Assembly: GCA_963970005.1 (NCBI GenBank)
Contig: CAXAMN010023695.1
Coordinates: forward strand, 1,313,205-1,377,204
Direction: 5' to 3'
From: Durusdinium trenchii
Taxonomy: Eukaryota; Sar; Dinophyceae; Suessiales; Symbiodiniaceae
DNA: 64,000 nt
The notes under the pieces: generated by a model
The model's database searches: none
Told to the model about the DNA's origin: nothing
The model's input: the letters and a program-made list of their open reading frames with translations, nothing else
Part shown: in pieces, positions 41,430 to 51,779 of the stretch
How the letters are laid out: each line of letters starts with the position of its first letter
How positions within the stretch are numbered: the first letter of the stretch is position 1
Program-made: the position numbers and the translations under genes

Positions 41430-42480
41430 ATTGTGATGCAGCTTGGAGCTTGAGTGGACGGATCTGCGCGGCTCTGAGCATTGGCAAAATCATGATCCTG
41501 AAGTGATGCAAAGTGTCTGATACGAATTCTGGAAATCACTGCCAGGGTTCACTGTATTGTCAACCTATCTCTCGCTCCCTCTACCCATTGTCTCTCAATC
41601 CATTTATCTGACTATCTTGAAAGGTCTTACAGGTCTCTGGCTCCCCTCTCCCCGGGCCTCTCCACCGCCTCCGGAAAACCCTGCGGGCACCTTCACCCCG
41701 GAAGCAAAACGAACCGGCGTCCGTCCCCTACAAAGGGCATATGAGAATTAGAAGGGCGTTCCCGCAGAAGAACTCCAAAGCCTCGTGGTTGGCTCGCTGA
41801 TGGGTCGGTACGAGATCTCTGAAGAAGAAGAAGAAGAAGAAGTAATGCTGAGGACCCAAACGATGAGCTGACATGACTGGCTTCAGCCTCGAACGGTGCG
41901 TTTGCCCAACAGTTGCTTCTGGAATTCACTTGGCTAATATCAACCCTACGGACCCTACGTATGAACCGTTCGTTGAATAGCTGACTCGGCGCATGATTGG
42001 GTGACCTTGTTTGCTGTGAGCTCGGTGAGAATTGCTATTTTTTGAGTAACGGAGTCGAGTCATGTACGAGTACCTCAAAGGTGATGCAGAAGCAAATCTG
42101 TTTTCGTGATTCAAGATACTCACAAAGATCCAAGATGACAGTCTCAAATGATCCATGGATGGGGTCTCACCCCATTGGGGTCACTGATTGAATGGTACCT
42201 GGCCAAGACCCGAATGGTGCCAAGATGTCCGGATCCGACGGCACGCCCGCCCCAGTCACACACTCTGACGAACACATCACAGTGGAAGGGGCAGGCCTGG
42301 TCCCTTGGAAGACTACTAGTAAGTATATATACTAATACTAATATACTTTCCTGCACAAACAGTGACAAAGAGTACATCTTTTAGCATTCTCACTTCCATT
42401 TTAATGAGCGGAGTGTAGCACCGGCCTGGTAAAAGGAAAATTGTTTCACAATCCAGTCTTCCAAACCCATTCTGGGAAGA
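41430..42480. other. FNR upstream region; no gene recognised
   Basis: Region 5' of the FNR start codon. Contains a (GAA)n run at about 41818-41842. I see no spliced-leader acceptor that I can name with confidence, no TATA-type promoter claim is justified in a dinoflagellate, and no coding exon. Confidence 0.4.
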
Positions 42481-43220
42481 ACTTGCTTTCTTTAGCTACC
42501 CCGCTGCGCCCGTGACTCCGATCCTGAACTCCGAAAAATCTTCCCGTGACTCTGTCCGGTTCGCCTTTCTTTGAAGTGAAGCAGACAGGTCGACCTGAGA
42601 TCCACATCTTGGATCTGCACGGGATCCACAGAAACCAGACTTGATATTCTTTCAAGCTGCTCCCATCGTGCATCATGACAAATATACGTCTTATAGGCAT
42701 GCGGCATGCGGAGAGGGAGAAAAAAACACATGCGCCAAGTTAGGCGTTTCCTTGGCCAAACCGGCGAATCAGCTCGGACCTCGCGTCCGGGACCTGGCAC
42801 CGAATCAGCTCTTTTTTCCATCCGCCGTCAGCGCGACCGGCTGGGTCACGTGAGCCATCAGCGACCAACAACGACCAAAGGCTGCTGGGGTGTCTCGTCA
42901 CCCCAAAGCTCTTTGGACCCTCATAGCTAAGGTTTTGACATGTTTTGACCCTCGCAACTAGGGTTTTGGACCTCAAACATGTATCAGTTTGAGGGTCCAT
43001 TAGCCTCTGGGTGTTGGGTATCTTAAGGATGGTTCCAAACCATCCAACTGCAGTACTTGATTCTCAACGACCAGCTGCCAGTACTTGCTGCTTGTGGGTA
43101 GCTCACCCACATGGTCATTGACACCGACTCACTGCTTGTGCGAGTCCCCTTCCGGACTCGACGAACACCTTCAACCAAACCGACTGAGTGAAGGATCGCC
43201 CGGCCCTCGTCCTTCCTCAC
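42480..43220 (-). CDS. Unidentified coding exons
   Basis: Minus strand at 42490-42690 reads ARWEQLERISSLVSVDPVQI, then QDVDLRSTCLLHFKERRTG. At 43130-43220 it reads EGRAILHSVGLVEGVRRVRK. Between them, near 42910-43000, lies AT/GT-rich sequence with inverted GGACCCTCA/TGAGGGTCC ends. No family recognised. Confidence 0.35.
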
Positions 43221-43899
43221 TCGCCAGGTCCGTCACGTAGAATCGGAGCGACTCGCGCGACCGTGAAGGACCTGTCCGACGTAGGGACATGCTGTCGCAC
43301 CAGGCGGGTCGCACCCAATTGGTCTGTACATCAGGTGCAGGTGTCGGCCAAATGGTTGGTATAGAAACAAAGTGACCAGACTTGGGGTGGGAACAGGCTG
43401 GAAGGTGGAATGTCAGAGTCCGTCTCCTGTTGATTGAAATTGTATGTGTTTATAAATTTCTATGTATTATTTATATATAGAATTATATAGAGTTCTTACA
43501 CACATTTGCACACGGTCTTGCAGGATCCTCCCAGCAAAAGAACTCTCCTCCTGAGAGAAGAGCATTTGCAAAGGTGTTTTTGGGTCGTGTGCCATACCAC
43601 ATGGGAGAGAAATTGTTTCTTTTGCTACAGTGCTTGCACTGTGTAGAGCTCTTGCGCGTGCCTCTTGTACAACACAACACATGAATGTTCACTTGAAAAA
43701 TGCTCACATTCCATGATGTTGCAATGTCGAAAAGGTCTGGATGGACACAGGCCTGCACCGCGCAACCAACTTTACATCACCTTCTGCAGAGGATCACCTT
43801 GGCTCTTTTAATTGGTAACTGGAGACTATGCACGGTGGCTCCTATGCGAATACCGCCGGACCGCCCTGAAAAATCATTATAAAATAATTACTGTCATGC

Positions 43900-44490
43900 G
43901 TGGTCATGTAAGCTCTGCTCTGCCTTGCTGCTGTTCGGATTGTTCCCCAACCACGCTGCTTCCCGTCCCTCCGCCTCAGACCGCTTCACGAACTTCGACG
44001 CATCGGCGGCGGCGTCAGGTGCGACGCCGGAGCTGCAGGTCCAGGTTGGTTGCGATCCAAAAGGGCATGTCCTGGGCTGTTGCACCCTAGCAAAAACCAA
44101 TGACGTGAAATGACTTGGAAAGCAAGAGATGGGGATGTTAGGCTGGACTGGGAGGTTTGGCTGGACCGGGAGGGATTTGATCGTTTTCAGGGGTGCACCA
44201 TGCACCATCACAAGTCCAAAACAAGTCTTTATGGCGTTATAGCCCCATCCATGTGTGGGGCAGGAGAAATCCTCCAGGCTTCCGGTGTCTACAATGTTCA
44301 CGTCAAAATAGAAGAACGACAGGAGCGAAGTGAGTGAAGTGAAGAATCTTCCGAGCTGGAATCATTGCAATGCTCCCAAAACAGAAACACATGCAATGCA
44401 GCCTATTCTGATTGTGGCTTAGAGACACAATCACGGCCTGAGTGTCACGGATCTCAGCAAAAACTGCATCAAATCCTGAGAATCTGTTCA
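43900..44490 (-). CDS. Unidentified coding exons
   Basis: Minus strand reads GVAPDAAADASKFVKRSEAE, then GREAAWLGNNPNSSKAEQS at 43905-44060, and NRFSGFDAVFAEIRDTQAVI, then VSLSHNQNRLHC at 44390-44490. Both are stop-free and hydrophilic. Possibly one gene; not recognised. Confidence 0.35.
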
Positions 44491-44690
44491 AACAGCGAGC
44501 ATTTCCTGTCTTAGTCTATTCCAGTTTTGCTTTCTGTCCACTGCCTGATGGCTCGGCCGGCACGGTGCGGAGTACCCGGAGTACCCAAACACATGGAGAA
44601 CTTGGAAGACCACTACGAGTACCACCCGGTTTGGATGGCCATTGGATTTTAAACACGATGCCAGGGGTGTGGCAGAAACCACCCGAGCTG

Positions 44691-44755
44691 AGTGGTGGTG
44701 GTGGTGGTGGTGGTGGTGGTGGTGGTGGTCTGGTGGAGGTGGAGGTGGAGGAGGT
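44691..44755. repeat. (GGT)n microsatellite
   Basis: Tandem GGT units grading into GGAGGT units; gives poly-Trp or poly-Gly false frames. Confidence 0.9.
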
Positions 44756-44819
44756 GGTGTATGTTCAAGTTCTATGCCTTTCTTGCGGACGAGTCTTGCA
44801 CAGCGACTGAGACATAGCG

Positions 44820-45540
44820 ATATATATATTTACATATGTGTGTGTGTGCGTGTGTGATGTGAAACATATTGAAAAATCATGTACTCTATACGTGTATGTA
44901 TGTATACAGGTCGTACTATCATGTAAACATCGCCATAAGTATGTTTATCGTTCACAACTTCAACTGCAGCTAAGAATCATGCACGTTCCTCAGTCGAAGG
45001 CATGGGGGGTATGCTCGTTGAAAGCGTTTGAATGCCAATGGTCAAATCCAAGAAGGAATGCTTCACAGTGACTTAGGACAATGGATTCCACTTCGTACCA
45101 CTCGTTTTCACCCCGCTCACATACAAAGAATCGTCCGTAATTAGGGTCCCTTCTTCTTAGTGATACCTTGATTTTCAGTGACGCAAGATCCCTGTAAAAA
45201 TTAGTATGGTGATCTTGGCCACAGCATTTTATGAGGGGTTTCTACCAAAAATAGGGCTGCTGTCTGGCTCCACAAAAGCACGGGGCTGCACAAACAAATT
45301 CACTACAAAATGACAGGTCACAATGCGCTCACGTCAAGATTGGCAGAAAGTAATTTGTCTCCAAGTTTATGTTTCTACAAACTGAGCATTCAAAGGAATC
45401 AGGGTCTACAACATGCTTGTTGGAATGACACTGGCCGTCACACTCACGACCAAAATATATCTACAGAATCCTAGGTCTCAATGATCTTTATGGCACATAA
45501 AAGCGTCTACAAAATGACCCAAGTTTTAGCAACAAAAACT
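44820..45540. other. No gene recognised
   Basis: Short AT and TG dinucleotide runs at about 44820-44860, then unique sequence without open frames of interest on either strand. Confidence 0.45.
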
Positions 45541-45546
45541 GTTTTG

Positions 45547-45830
45547 CTATAAAATAGTTGTCTTATAGAGGTCCCAAGACCTCCCATTTTGTAGGGCAAA
45601 TACTAATAGGGATGACGCCATAAACCATCGGATTTCTATGGATTTCTCTCGATCGTAGGTCTCCAACCAAGCGGAATAGGATAAGCCGCTCCACCACTCA
45701 GGGAGGGCTATGCGCCGAGTAACACACGGTCCCTCGCAAACGCGCCACAGAAAAGGAATACGGTCAGTGGCCAAACATGTCAGAATCCTAGACGCTCCAT
45801 TTATGCCATATAATATAAAGTATCCCCAAA
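45547..45830 (-). CDS. Unidentified open frame downstream of the retroelement
   Basis: Minus strand is open for about 95 codons and includes RILTCLATDRIPFLWRVCEG and IALPEWWSGLSYSAWLETYD. It has a protein-like composition, but no family is recognised. It lies just beyond the assembly gap and the recombinase end, so it may be element 3' sequence. Confidence 0.3.
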
Positions 45831-45914
45831 ACCACCCCAGTGTAGGTATATAAAAACACGACCTCACCTTGTTTTTTCCACGCGTTGCAGAAAGTTTGTC
45901 TAAATTAGAAATCA

Positions 45915-45924
45915 NNNNNNNNNN
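45915..45924. other. Assembly gap (10 N)
   Basis: Ten undetermined bases within the 3' part of the retroelement. The true gap length is unknown. Confidence 0.99.
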
Positions 45925-46890
45925 AAAAATCGAGAAAAAACGAAACCTTTCGACTTGCCCTTCCTGGCTCCACGTCCCCCTGCTCTGGGACGCCCTTGAG
46001 GCGACCCAGGCTCAAGCAGTGGGCTCTTGCGGTATAAATTCACGTAGGGAAGTAAAAATGAATTCGACGGAGCCATATCTGCCAACTGAGCGAGCCCGTC
46101 GTTCAGGTACACTCGGGCAGTTCGTGCGGCGGCCCACCGCCCTTGCACTAGCAATTTATCGAACGAACCGTGGTGTCCAAACCAAAACGTCGCGCCCCCT
46201 CGACGCAGACTGTAAGGTCTGAAATGGAGGTCATCCAAACGCAGTGCAGCAACGGCTTTGGTAAAGAGTGCTCTCCAGGCATGTGGCTTTACAGTTAAAA
46301 ATTTTTGAAGGTGCAACGGATTGTTTCCACTTCCACAAAGATGGGAGGATGGAGCGTTCGTGCAGAGTAGCGCTTTCCGCCGCGCCCTGCCGGGCTCCTC
46401 CCTTGGTGAGGCCAAGTGAAAGCACCGCTGGCCCTGTGGGTCCTGGAATGAAAATGTCTTTCGCCCTGAGGCTCAGTAGTTCTCCCGTGCGAGGAAGGCC
46501 GTAAAAGGCAATTCGGAGAGACAGCCCAAATTCAGGGCATCCATGAAACACTGACCAACCACACAGTGCATCAAGAATTTGGACAGTCATTGGGGGGCAC
46601 GGTTGGGTATCTCTACGGTGCTCCATGCCTTTAGCAACCTCCAGCTCCCAGGCAGTTTCTTCTTAAGAGAAGGGTCTCGGTCCTGAAGCGCGGCCAGGGC
46701 GCTATTTGCAATCGACTTTCCTTCGCCAGAGGCCCATAGATGTTCCAGGTAATCACTAACCAGGGAATCGAGACGCACTTGTTGTTTTGGGAGGGAGAGG
46801 CCCTCCCCTGCCATCCAGTCGAAAAAACGGTTGAGACATTCTGTGTAGCGTTGTCGTGTGCGAGGTTGTACTGTGAGGCCTTTAAGAGAA
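45925..46890 (-). pseudogene. Tyrosine recombinase domain, two frameshifts
   Basis: Starts with an N-terminal helical core-binding part (RQRYTECLNRFFDWMAGEG), then the first catalytic Arg region RTGELLSLRAKDI, then the second Arg and C-terminal box RPYSLRRGGATFWF, and the nucleophile-Tyr region GRWAAARTARVYLND. The His of the usual H-x-x-R is replaced by Ser (SLRR). The frame breaks at a run of six G on the plus strand (46592-46597) and again at TTAAAAATTTTT (46295-46306); both are homopolymers, so sequencing error is possible as well as decay. Would catalyse strand exchange during integration if intact. Confidence 0.85.
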
Positions 46891-46899
46891 CCTAGCTTA

Positions 46900-48903
46900 C
46901 TTCGAACCTTCTTGCGCTCCTGTTGGCTTTTTCCTTCCATCACTTTCGTGGTTTCTTCCCCATTTCTTCCGAAGTGGTCGGCGCGATGGCCGATCTGCGG
47001 GGTTTTGGTGGGTATCCACGTAACCCCACACTCCAACCAAACCACCTGCCAACTGAAGCGCTCCGATCCGACACAAAGTTCTCCTCAACCGCCTACTTGA
47101 AGACCTACCTCTGGACAACGCATGCAGCACAACCAAGGAATCAATCAAATGCAAGAAGCGACAGGAGCTCTCTTCGAGCTCTTTAAGCCGCCACACCAGC
47201 GCCGTCTTGACAGCTCGCAACTCAAGGGCGTTGATGTGCTCGACATCACCGGTCCACCTCCATCCGGCAACATCCTTCCAACGCCACAACTTGCTTGGAA
47301 TCGAGGCCCGAGCTGGCAAGTCACTCCCCAGCTGCAACAAGATGTCTTCGCCCTTGATCGAGACCTGACCTAGCAACCGCGTCACCAATCCTTTCTGCTG
47401 CTGCCCTGCCTTTGTAGTCTGCCTCAAAGGTGGCCTCAACAACAGACTAGACAAATAGCTCTCTCGCCCGGGTGTCAATCTCCCAACCAAGCACGCCAAG
47501 CTCAACTGCGGCATCATGCCCAAGGTCCTAAACAGGGAATACAGCAAATACGCAACCACTGGAATCGACCAACTGTTTCCCAAGAGAGAAAGCCGGCAGT
47601 CATTATGCTGTGCGCTGCCTTCCAAGCTTTTCACCATACACCGTCTAGTGTAGTCCAACGGGAATCAAAGGATCACCTCTCTCTCTTTGACCGAAGGCAC
47701 ACGAACCTGTTCTTGGCGGTTAGTGAGGCAGTTCTCCACGCGATACTGGTACGGTGGGAATCTGTGTAGATCAGCCTTCCACCGAGCTACTGCGTCGGCC
47801 GGACAAAGGGCTAACCCTGCGGGTCTACGCCCTGGTGTAACTGAGGGTCGAGAGGTAGTGAAGGTCGGGAACGGTTTGTCTGGCTTCACACGCTTCCAAC
47901 CAGGCTCTAGAAAATCTTGTTCATCAAGGTCAACCTTCAACTCTACCTGTACTGGGAGATGTTCCTTTCTCCCCTCCAACACCTTCGCTCCTTCCAAGCC
48001 CAAAGGTCCCCAACTGCACCAATACAATCGTGGTCGACGGGCAAGGCTGACTCCTCCTGCGTCAATGCTCCATGGGTCTTCTCCGTAGGCCTCAGACATC
48101 GCCTGGCAGTCTTGTGCATCCATCGAGGCCACGTTCTCAACCAAGCGGTGGACTGGGCACCATTTGAAGTGCTCTTTGAGCAATGCCTCGACTCGGGGGA
48201 TGTGCTGAAACAAACTGGACCTCTCATCTCTCAACGCCCCCTTCCTGTCAGAGTTAAGTCCTGAGACCCCCTGACACGGCGGTCCCGCGCCAAGCAGAAC
48301 TAGCCCTACATTGGCAAACCTCAATCTCCACTCCAACACGCGTTCCTCCATGACGTCAGCGACATCCTTCACACAGACGACATCCGGGAAGAACGACTCA
48401 ACAACGCGATTCGCTTCGGGCGAGATCTCAACGGAAATATAACCCCCAACAGGCACACGCAGTGAATCCAGAGCCACCCGAAGGGCGCCTATGCCGTCAA
48501 ACAAGGACACCACAAGCACCTGATCCATCTCCTCCGGTTCTATTGCATCTCCTCGGGATTCGGCTTGACATGCTGCCACTCCAAAAGGACTAAGCTCTCT
48601 TGTGACACACAGTCCTCCTCCTGTAGTAGAGGCATCACTTGCGGTCACCAATTCAGAGGTCGCCAGGCGGAAGTCCATGTAGGCCAAAGGACAGAGGGTC
48701 ACAAACCGGAGCAACTCAAGAGCTACTTCAACAGGCAGCGGCCTCCGGACCAACGGACCAAGCACGCTCAACTCAGTGATTTGGCGCCACACTGCATTCA
48801 ATCCTGACAACAAAGGCCTCCGAAACATCGCGATGTACACGAAACCTCCGCCTACTACCTGTAGCTCTCGCTGCGATGCCTTGCCTGCGACACAGACTTC
48901 CAA
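46900..48903 (-). pseudogene. RT thumb, RNase H and embedded C5 DNA methyltransferase, one internal TGA
   Basis: Order: RT connection (GGGFVYIAMFRRPLLSGLNA); RNase H first strand (VTASDASTTGGGLC, catalytic Asp); methyltransferase motif I (VSLFDGIGALRVAL), motif IV (GAGPPCQGVSGLN, catalytic Cys), motif VI (RLVENVASM), motif VIII region (RPRLYWCSW); then TGA at 47662-47664; motif X (LLGNSWSIPVVAYLL); then the rest of RNase H (HINALELRAVKTALVW with Glu, LIDSLVVLHALSRGRSSS with Asp, and YVDTHQNPADRPSR). The TGA keeps the frame, so it is a point nonsense between motifs VIII and X. All methyltransferase catalytic motifs are present in sequence. The enzyme would methylate cytosine at C5. Confidence 0.92.
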
Positions 48904-48965
48904 GGCCAGCCTTACATATTTACCTACCTTCTCCTGCTTTGGAGACGCTCGCCCAAGCTCGCCGT

Positions 48966-49478
48966 CTACCCATGTACTTCTGCTCGAATCTCCTGGGTGA
49001 CACCCTTCTTGGGGTGTCTGGGCAAACCAAGTTGCTGATAAGTCTCACGCACTGCCAAGGTCCACGCAGAAGGAGTTCCCTGCAAGGTTTCTGCCATTCT
49101 TTTGTCAACTCTATTCAGCTCGTCGTAGTTGTCGAGGTAGACCCTGTACTGGTGCGGAGCAAAGCTTTGGCGCCGATCCCTGCGGATCTCTTGGTCTCGT
49201 CCGGCCAAACGCTTTTCACCTCCTAAAGCCTGCTGGATCACCCGACGACGGACATGCTGAGCTATTGCCACCGAGTTCACAAACCCCATGGGCAGTACTC
49301 TGCTCACCAAATGCCACCCTTTACCTGAATAGCCTTCTGGGAGGCTCTCTGGAGGAAGGTACTCTTCTGTCACAGGTCTTCCTTCTTCCACCTCCTCATC
49401 AGCTGCTGCACGAGCTGGCCTCCTCATTCGGCCCACTCGAGACGGCGCTGCTGCCGGTCTTCGAAGTTTGGGAGCCAT
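48966..49478 (-). pseudogene. Reverse transcriptase fragment
   Basis: Starts at an ATG 8 bases after the Gag-like stop. A short Arg/Ala/Pro-rich leader runs straight into WHLVSRVLPMGFVNSV (RT motif B region) and then FAPHQYRVYLDNYDEL, where YLDN stands in place of Y-x-D-D. The fingers and motif A that should precede WHLVSR are absent, so an internal deletion is inferred. The frame ends at TAG (48966-48968), and the expected continuation (VDGELGRASPKQEKVGKYVR) is in another frame, a further frameshift. Not a functional polymerase as written. Confidence 0.8.
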
Positions 49479-49486
49479 GACTCCCT

Positions 49487-50356
49487 TTACCACCTGCTGC
49501 GGTAGTTCTTCCGGTCGTAGAGCTCCTGCTTAGCACGCTTGGTCACACCTTTGTTTGTCCCTTCACTCCACCTGGGATGATTCGAGTAAGGAACTGGGCC
49601 TCGCCACCCACTACCTGGAAGCTTGTCTCGACCTGCTGCCGGCGGGATCAACGACTCCCGAGGTGGTGGATGATCAGGAGTACGAGGGGATCGGGGTGCT
49701 CGCTGGCTTGGCCGTGGACGAAGAAAGGGCTCCCTCTCAATGCCACTGCTAGCACGTGCCGAGCTCTCCTCACCTCTATGCTCTCCTGCTCTGGGAGAAT
49801 GATCCTCCCTTTTCTTCCGCCTGGTTCTCGACCCGCTCACCGACCTGGATTTGCTATCACGCTTTTTCCTCTTGTCCTTCTCTCTTTGCCTCTGGGGTGT
49901 ACGGCTCCTAGCCCTTTTCTGCTCTTCCTCTTCTTTCTTCCTTGGCAATCCTTTACTTCCTTCACTCTTTGTTGGTTCGACAGGCTCCTTCTTCTCTTCT
50001 CTCTTGCTGACCCTTTTCTTTTCTGGCTCCTCCTTTGAACTCTCTTCTTTCCTCTCTTCAATCCTCTGTGTCCCTGACTCACCTCCTGTTTTGGGAGACC
50101 CCACTCCCTTAGAGCGATCCTCTGCTGCCTTCTTTTTGGGAGCGCTCACTCCCCTCCGTGGACTCTCCTCGTCGGCCACCAAGCGCGAGATGGAGTAGAA
50201 GGCCGAGTCCAGGATCTTTGTGACCTTAGCGGACGCTTCTAAGGTCGGAGGGAGCCAGTCCGCAGCGATGGCAGCCGCGATCCGCCGCTGTGACTGACAC
50301 ACAGGGCAGTCCTCGCCCAAAAGCTGCCACTTGCGGCAGACACCGCAAACGGGCAT
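49487..50356 (-). CDS. Gag-like ORF1 of the retroelement
   Basis: An uninterrupted frame from ATG at 50356 to TAA at 49487, 289 codons. The N-terminus has two Cys pairs (CGVCRKWQLLGEDCPVCQ) fit to bind zinc; the middle is Lys/Glu/Arg-rich and then Arg/Ser/Pro-rich (RSRTPQRQREKDKRKKRD), typical of nucleic-acid-binding Gag-like proteins. Lies directly upstream of the RT fragment on the same strand. Function inferred from position and composition. Confidence 0.75.
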   Translation of the reverse strand: MPVCGVCRKWQLLGEDCPVCQSQRRIAAAIAADWLPPTLEASAKVTKILDSAFYSISRLVADEESPRRGVSAPKKKAAEDRSKGVGSPKTGGESGTQRIEERKEESSKEEPEKKRVSKREEKKEPVEPTKSEGSKGLPRKKEEEEQKRARSRTPQRQREKDKRKKRDSKSRSVSGSRTRRKKREDHSPRAGEHRGEESSARASSGIEREPFLRPRPSQRAPRSPRTPDHPPPRESLIPPAAGRDKLPGSGWRGPVPYSNHPRWSEGTNKGVTKRAKQELYDRKNYRSRW

Positions 50357-50394
50357 CAAACAGCTTCGAGCCCAATGCTACGTGGAAAACGAGA

Positions 50395-50455
50395 CCGATT
50401 CGTGTTTAGTTATGGGGGCATTTAACCATATGCCATACATGGAGTGTCCGGGAAT
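50395..50455. mobile_element. ACCCAGACACTCCATG-family element, partial copy
   Basis: Contains CCATACATGGAGTGTCCGGG with the same flanking ATATGCCATAC block as the copy near 33.0 kb. Only one end is clear. It sits immediately 5' of the retroelement ORF1. Confidence 0.5.
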
Positions 50456-50615
50456 GGCAACTCAAGAAATTGCTCCTGGTTCGTGAAACTGCGAGAGCCG
50501 CCCCTTTCTTTTTCTCCATCGGTCACCAGTTCCGCCCAGCCAGGCGGCAATAAGCGACGAGCACGGACCACTTCCCGATGCATCGCCAGGTAGTCCTGGC
50601 AACAAGTTCCCTGCA
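50455..50615 (-). CDS. Exon with WW-domain-like sequence
   Basis: After CTGCAG|G near 50613 the minus strand reads CCQDYLAMHREVVRARRLLP, then PPGWAELVTDGEKERGGS and SFTNQEQFLELP. The LPPGW..xxTDxG..xxFTN pattern matches the first two strands of a WW domain; the second Trp is not visible and may lie in the next exon. WW domains bind proline-rich peptides. Gene otherwise unknown. Confidence 0.45.
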
Positions 50616-50884
50616 GAGGTTTACATGGAACCCCCAAAACCGCCTGGTTGGTGTTCGGAACACGGTCGAAACCCACGAGTCCATTCTCAGGGTTCCATGA
50701 TGTTCCATGGGATCGCGCTTGCGCAGGAGGGATTGAAAGCCCTTCCAGCCTTCCAGGCCATCGCGCCCGTGGGCTTTGTGGAAAAGAAGATATATGGGGG
50801 GATCCTGCGGGTGTGGGTGGGTCAGTGGATGGCGGATGACTTGAGGCCGAGGGTAGGTGACGAAAGCTAGCAGGGGTGCATCCG

Positions 50885-51065
50885 GACTGGTGGGACATCA
50901 AGCGGAGTGAGGCAAATGCTCATGAGGTAAAACGTTGTGAACATGTAAGACACACAAACAGCAATGACACAGCCAACCTTAGAATTGAAGGCCCCGATAA
51001 TTAAGGAAGCGTGGCTGGACTTTGCCACACTGTTCGATGCATCCGATGTGTTCACGAACCTGTGA
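50885..51065 (-). CDS. Exon encoding a membrane segment
   Basis: Minus strand reads SDASNSVAKSSHASLIIGAF, then NSKVGCVIAVCVSYMFTTFY, a strong single membrane span. Upstream lie degenerate repeats of a TTGAATGTGAGCTTGTTGAA type. Not recognised. Confidence 0.4.
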
Positions 51066-51308
51066 GTTTGTTGAATGTGAGCTTGTTGAATCTGTTGCAC
51101 CGTATCCCAAAACCTCCACGGAGGAGTTGAACCAGTGTGGATGCCATAAGAGGTGCCCAAAAGGTGTCCCAAAGGCAAAACAAAGCTGCTTGCATGATTT
51201 GTTTGCTTTCTTCTATCGATGTCGATGTCATGAACATGTGAGCTTGTTGAATCTGCTGTTGCATCGTCATGTATATGTAATGAGGGACTGAAGAAAAGCA
51301 ACGCAGCA

Positions 51309-51484
51309 TCATGAGCATCACGGGAAGTCACAAACCAGGCGTATCAGATACACCTGGTTTATGTATGTTTGTTTGAGCATCTTTGTCGAGTGAAGTGTCA
51401 GCCATATGCACTGAGATGCCGAAGGAAGCTCAAAGGCGCGTGTATCTGATACGCCTGGTTTCTGACTTCCCGTAATGCTCATCA
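51309..51484. mobile_element. MITE-like element with 40+ bp inverted ends
   Basis: About 175 bp bounded by ATGAGCATCACGGGAAGTCA on the left and its near-exact inverse TGACTTCCCGTAATGCTCAT on the right. The arms continue with AAACCAGGCGTATCAGATAC on both sides. The interior is unrelated AT-rich sequence without a long frame. No second copy seen in the window. Confidence 0.85.
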
Positions 51485-51779
51485 TTGAAGCCTTGAACCC
51501 TCGCGTAAATTTCATGTTTCATGCCCCCCCTTCCAAACTCAAACAGTGGCCTACTTCACCTGCCACCTAAACATAGCACTATAGCACGTACCGGAAGCGT
51601 CCCAGGGGGGAGTTGAACCCGCGGAGGGGGGGGGGGCCCCCCTACACGTGAAGTTTTCACGTGATTCATGATTCTCGAGGCTGCGAGCCCTTGACTTGCT
51701 AAAGCAAGAGCAACTCCAGCTAGCTGATGCTAGCTTTCGTGATTTGTTGGTCGGTACTTACGTCCCTCAGAGACCTCAT

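Larger units (their letters stand above)
45925..50356 (-). mobile_element. Decayed tyrosine-recombinase (DIRS-like) retroelement carrying a DNA methyltransferase
   Basis: On the minus strand, in order: a Cys/basic Gag-like frame, a truncated reverse transcriptase, RNase H N-terminal strand, C5 DNA methyltransferase, RNase H C-terminal part, tyrosine recombinase. This order with a recombinase instead of a DDE integrase marks the DIRS/tyrosine-recombinase class. Dinoflagellate retrotransposons that captured cytosine methyltransferases are established knowledge (de Mendoza and colleagues). The copy is non-autonomous: the reverse-transcriptase palm is missing motif A, and there are at least three frameshifts and one internal TGA. 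No terminal repeats were found, and the left end runs into the gap. Confidence 0.93.

Noticed and set aside
44642..44860. Poly-Trp and poly-Gly frames
   Set aside because: Created by the GGT microsatellite.
49555..50200. Plus-strand Leu/Phe/Ser-rich frames that look like membrane protein
   Set aside because: They are the antisense of the Lys/Glu/Arg-rich Gag-like ORF1, which is the coherent reading.
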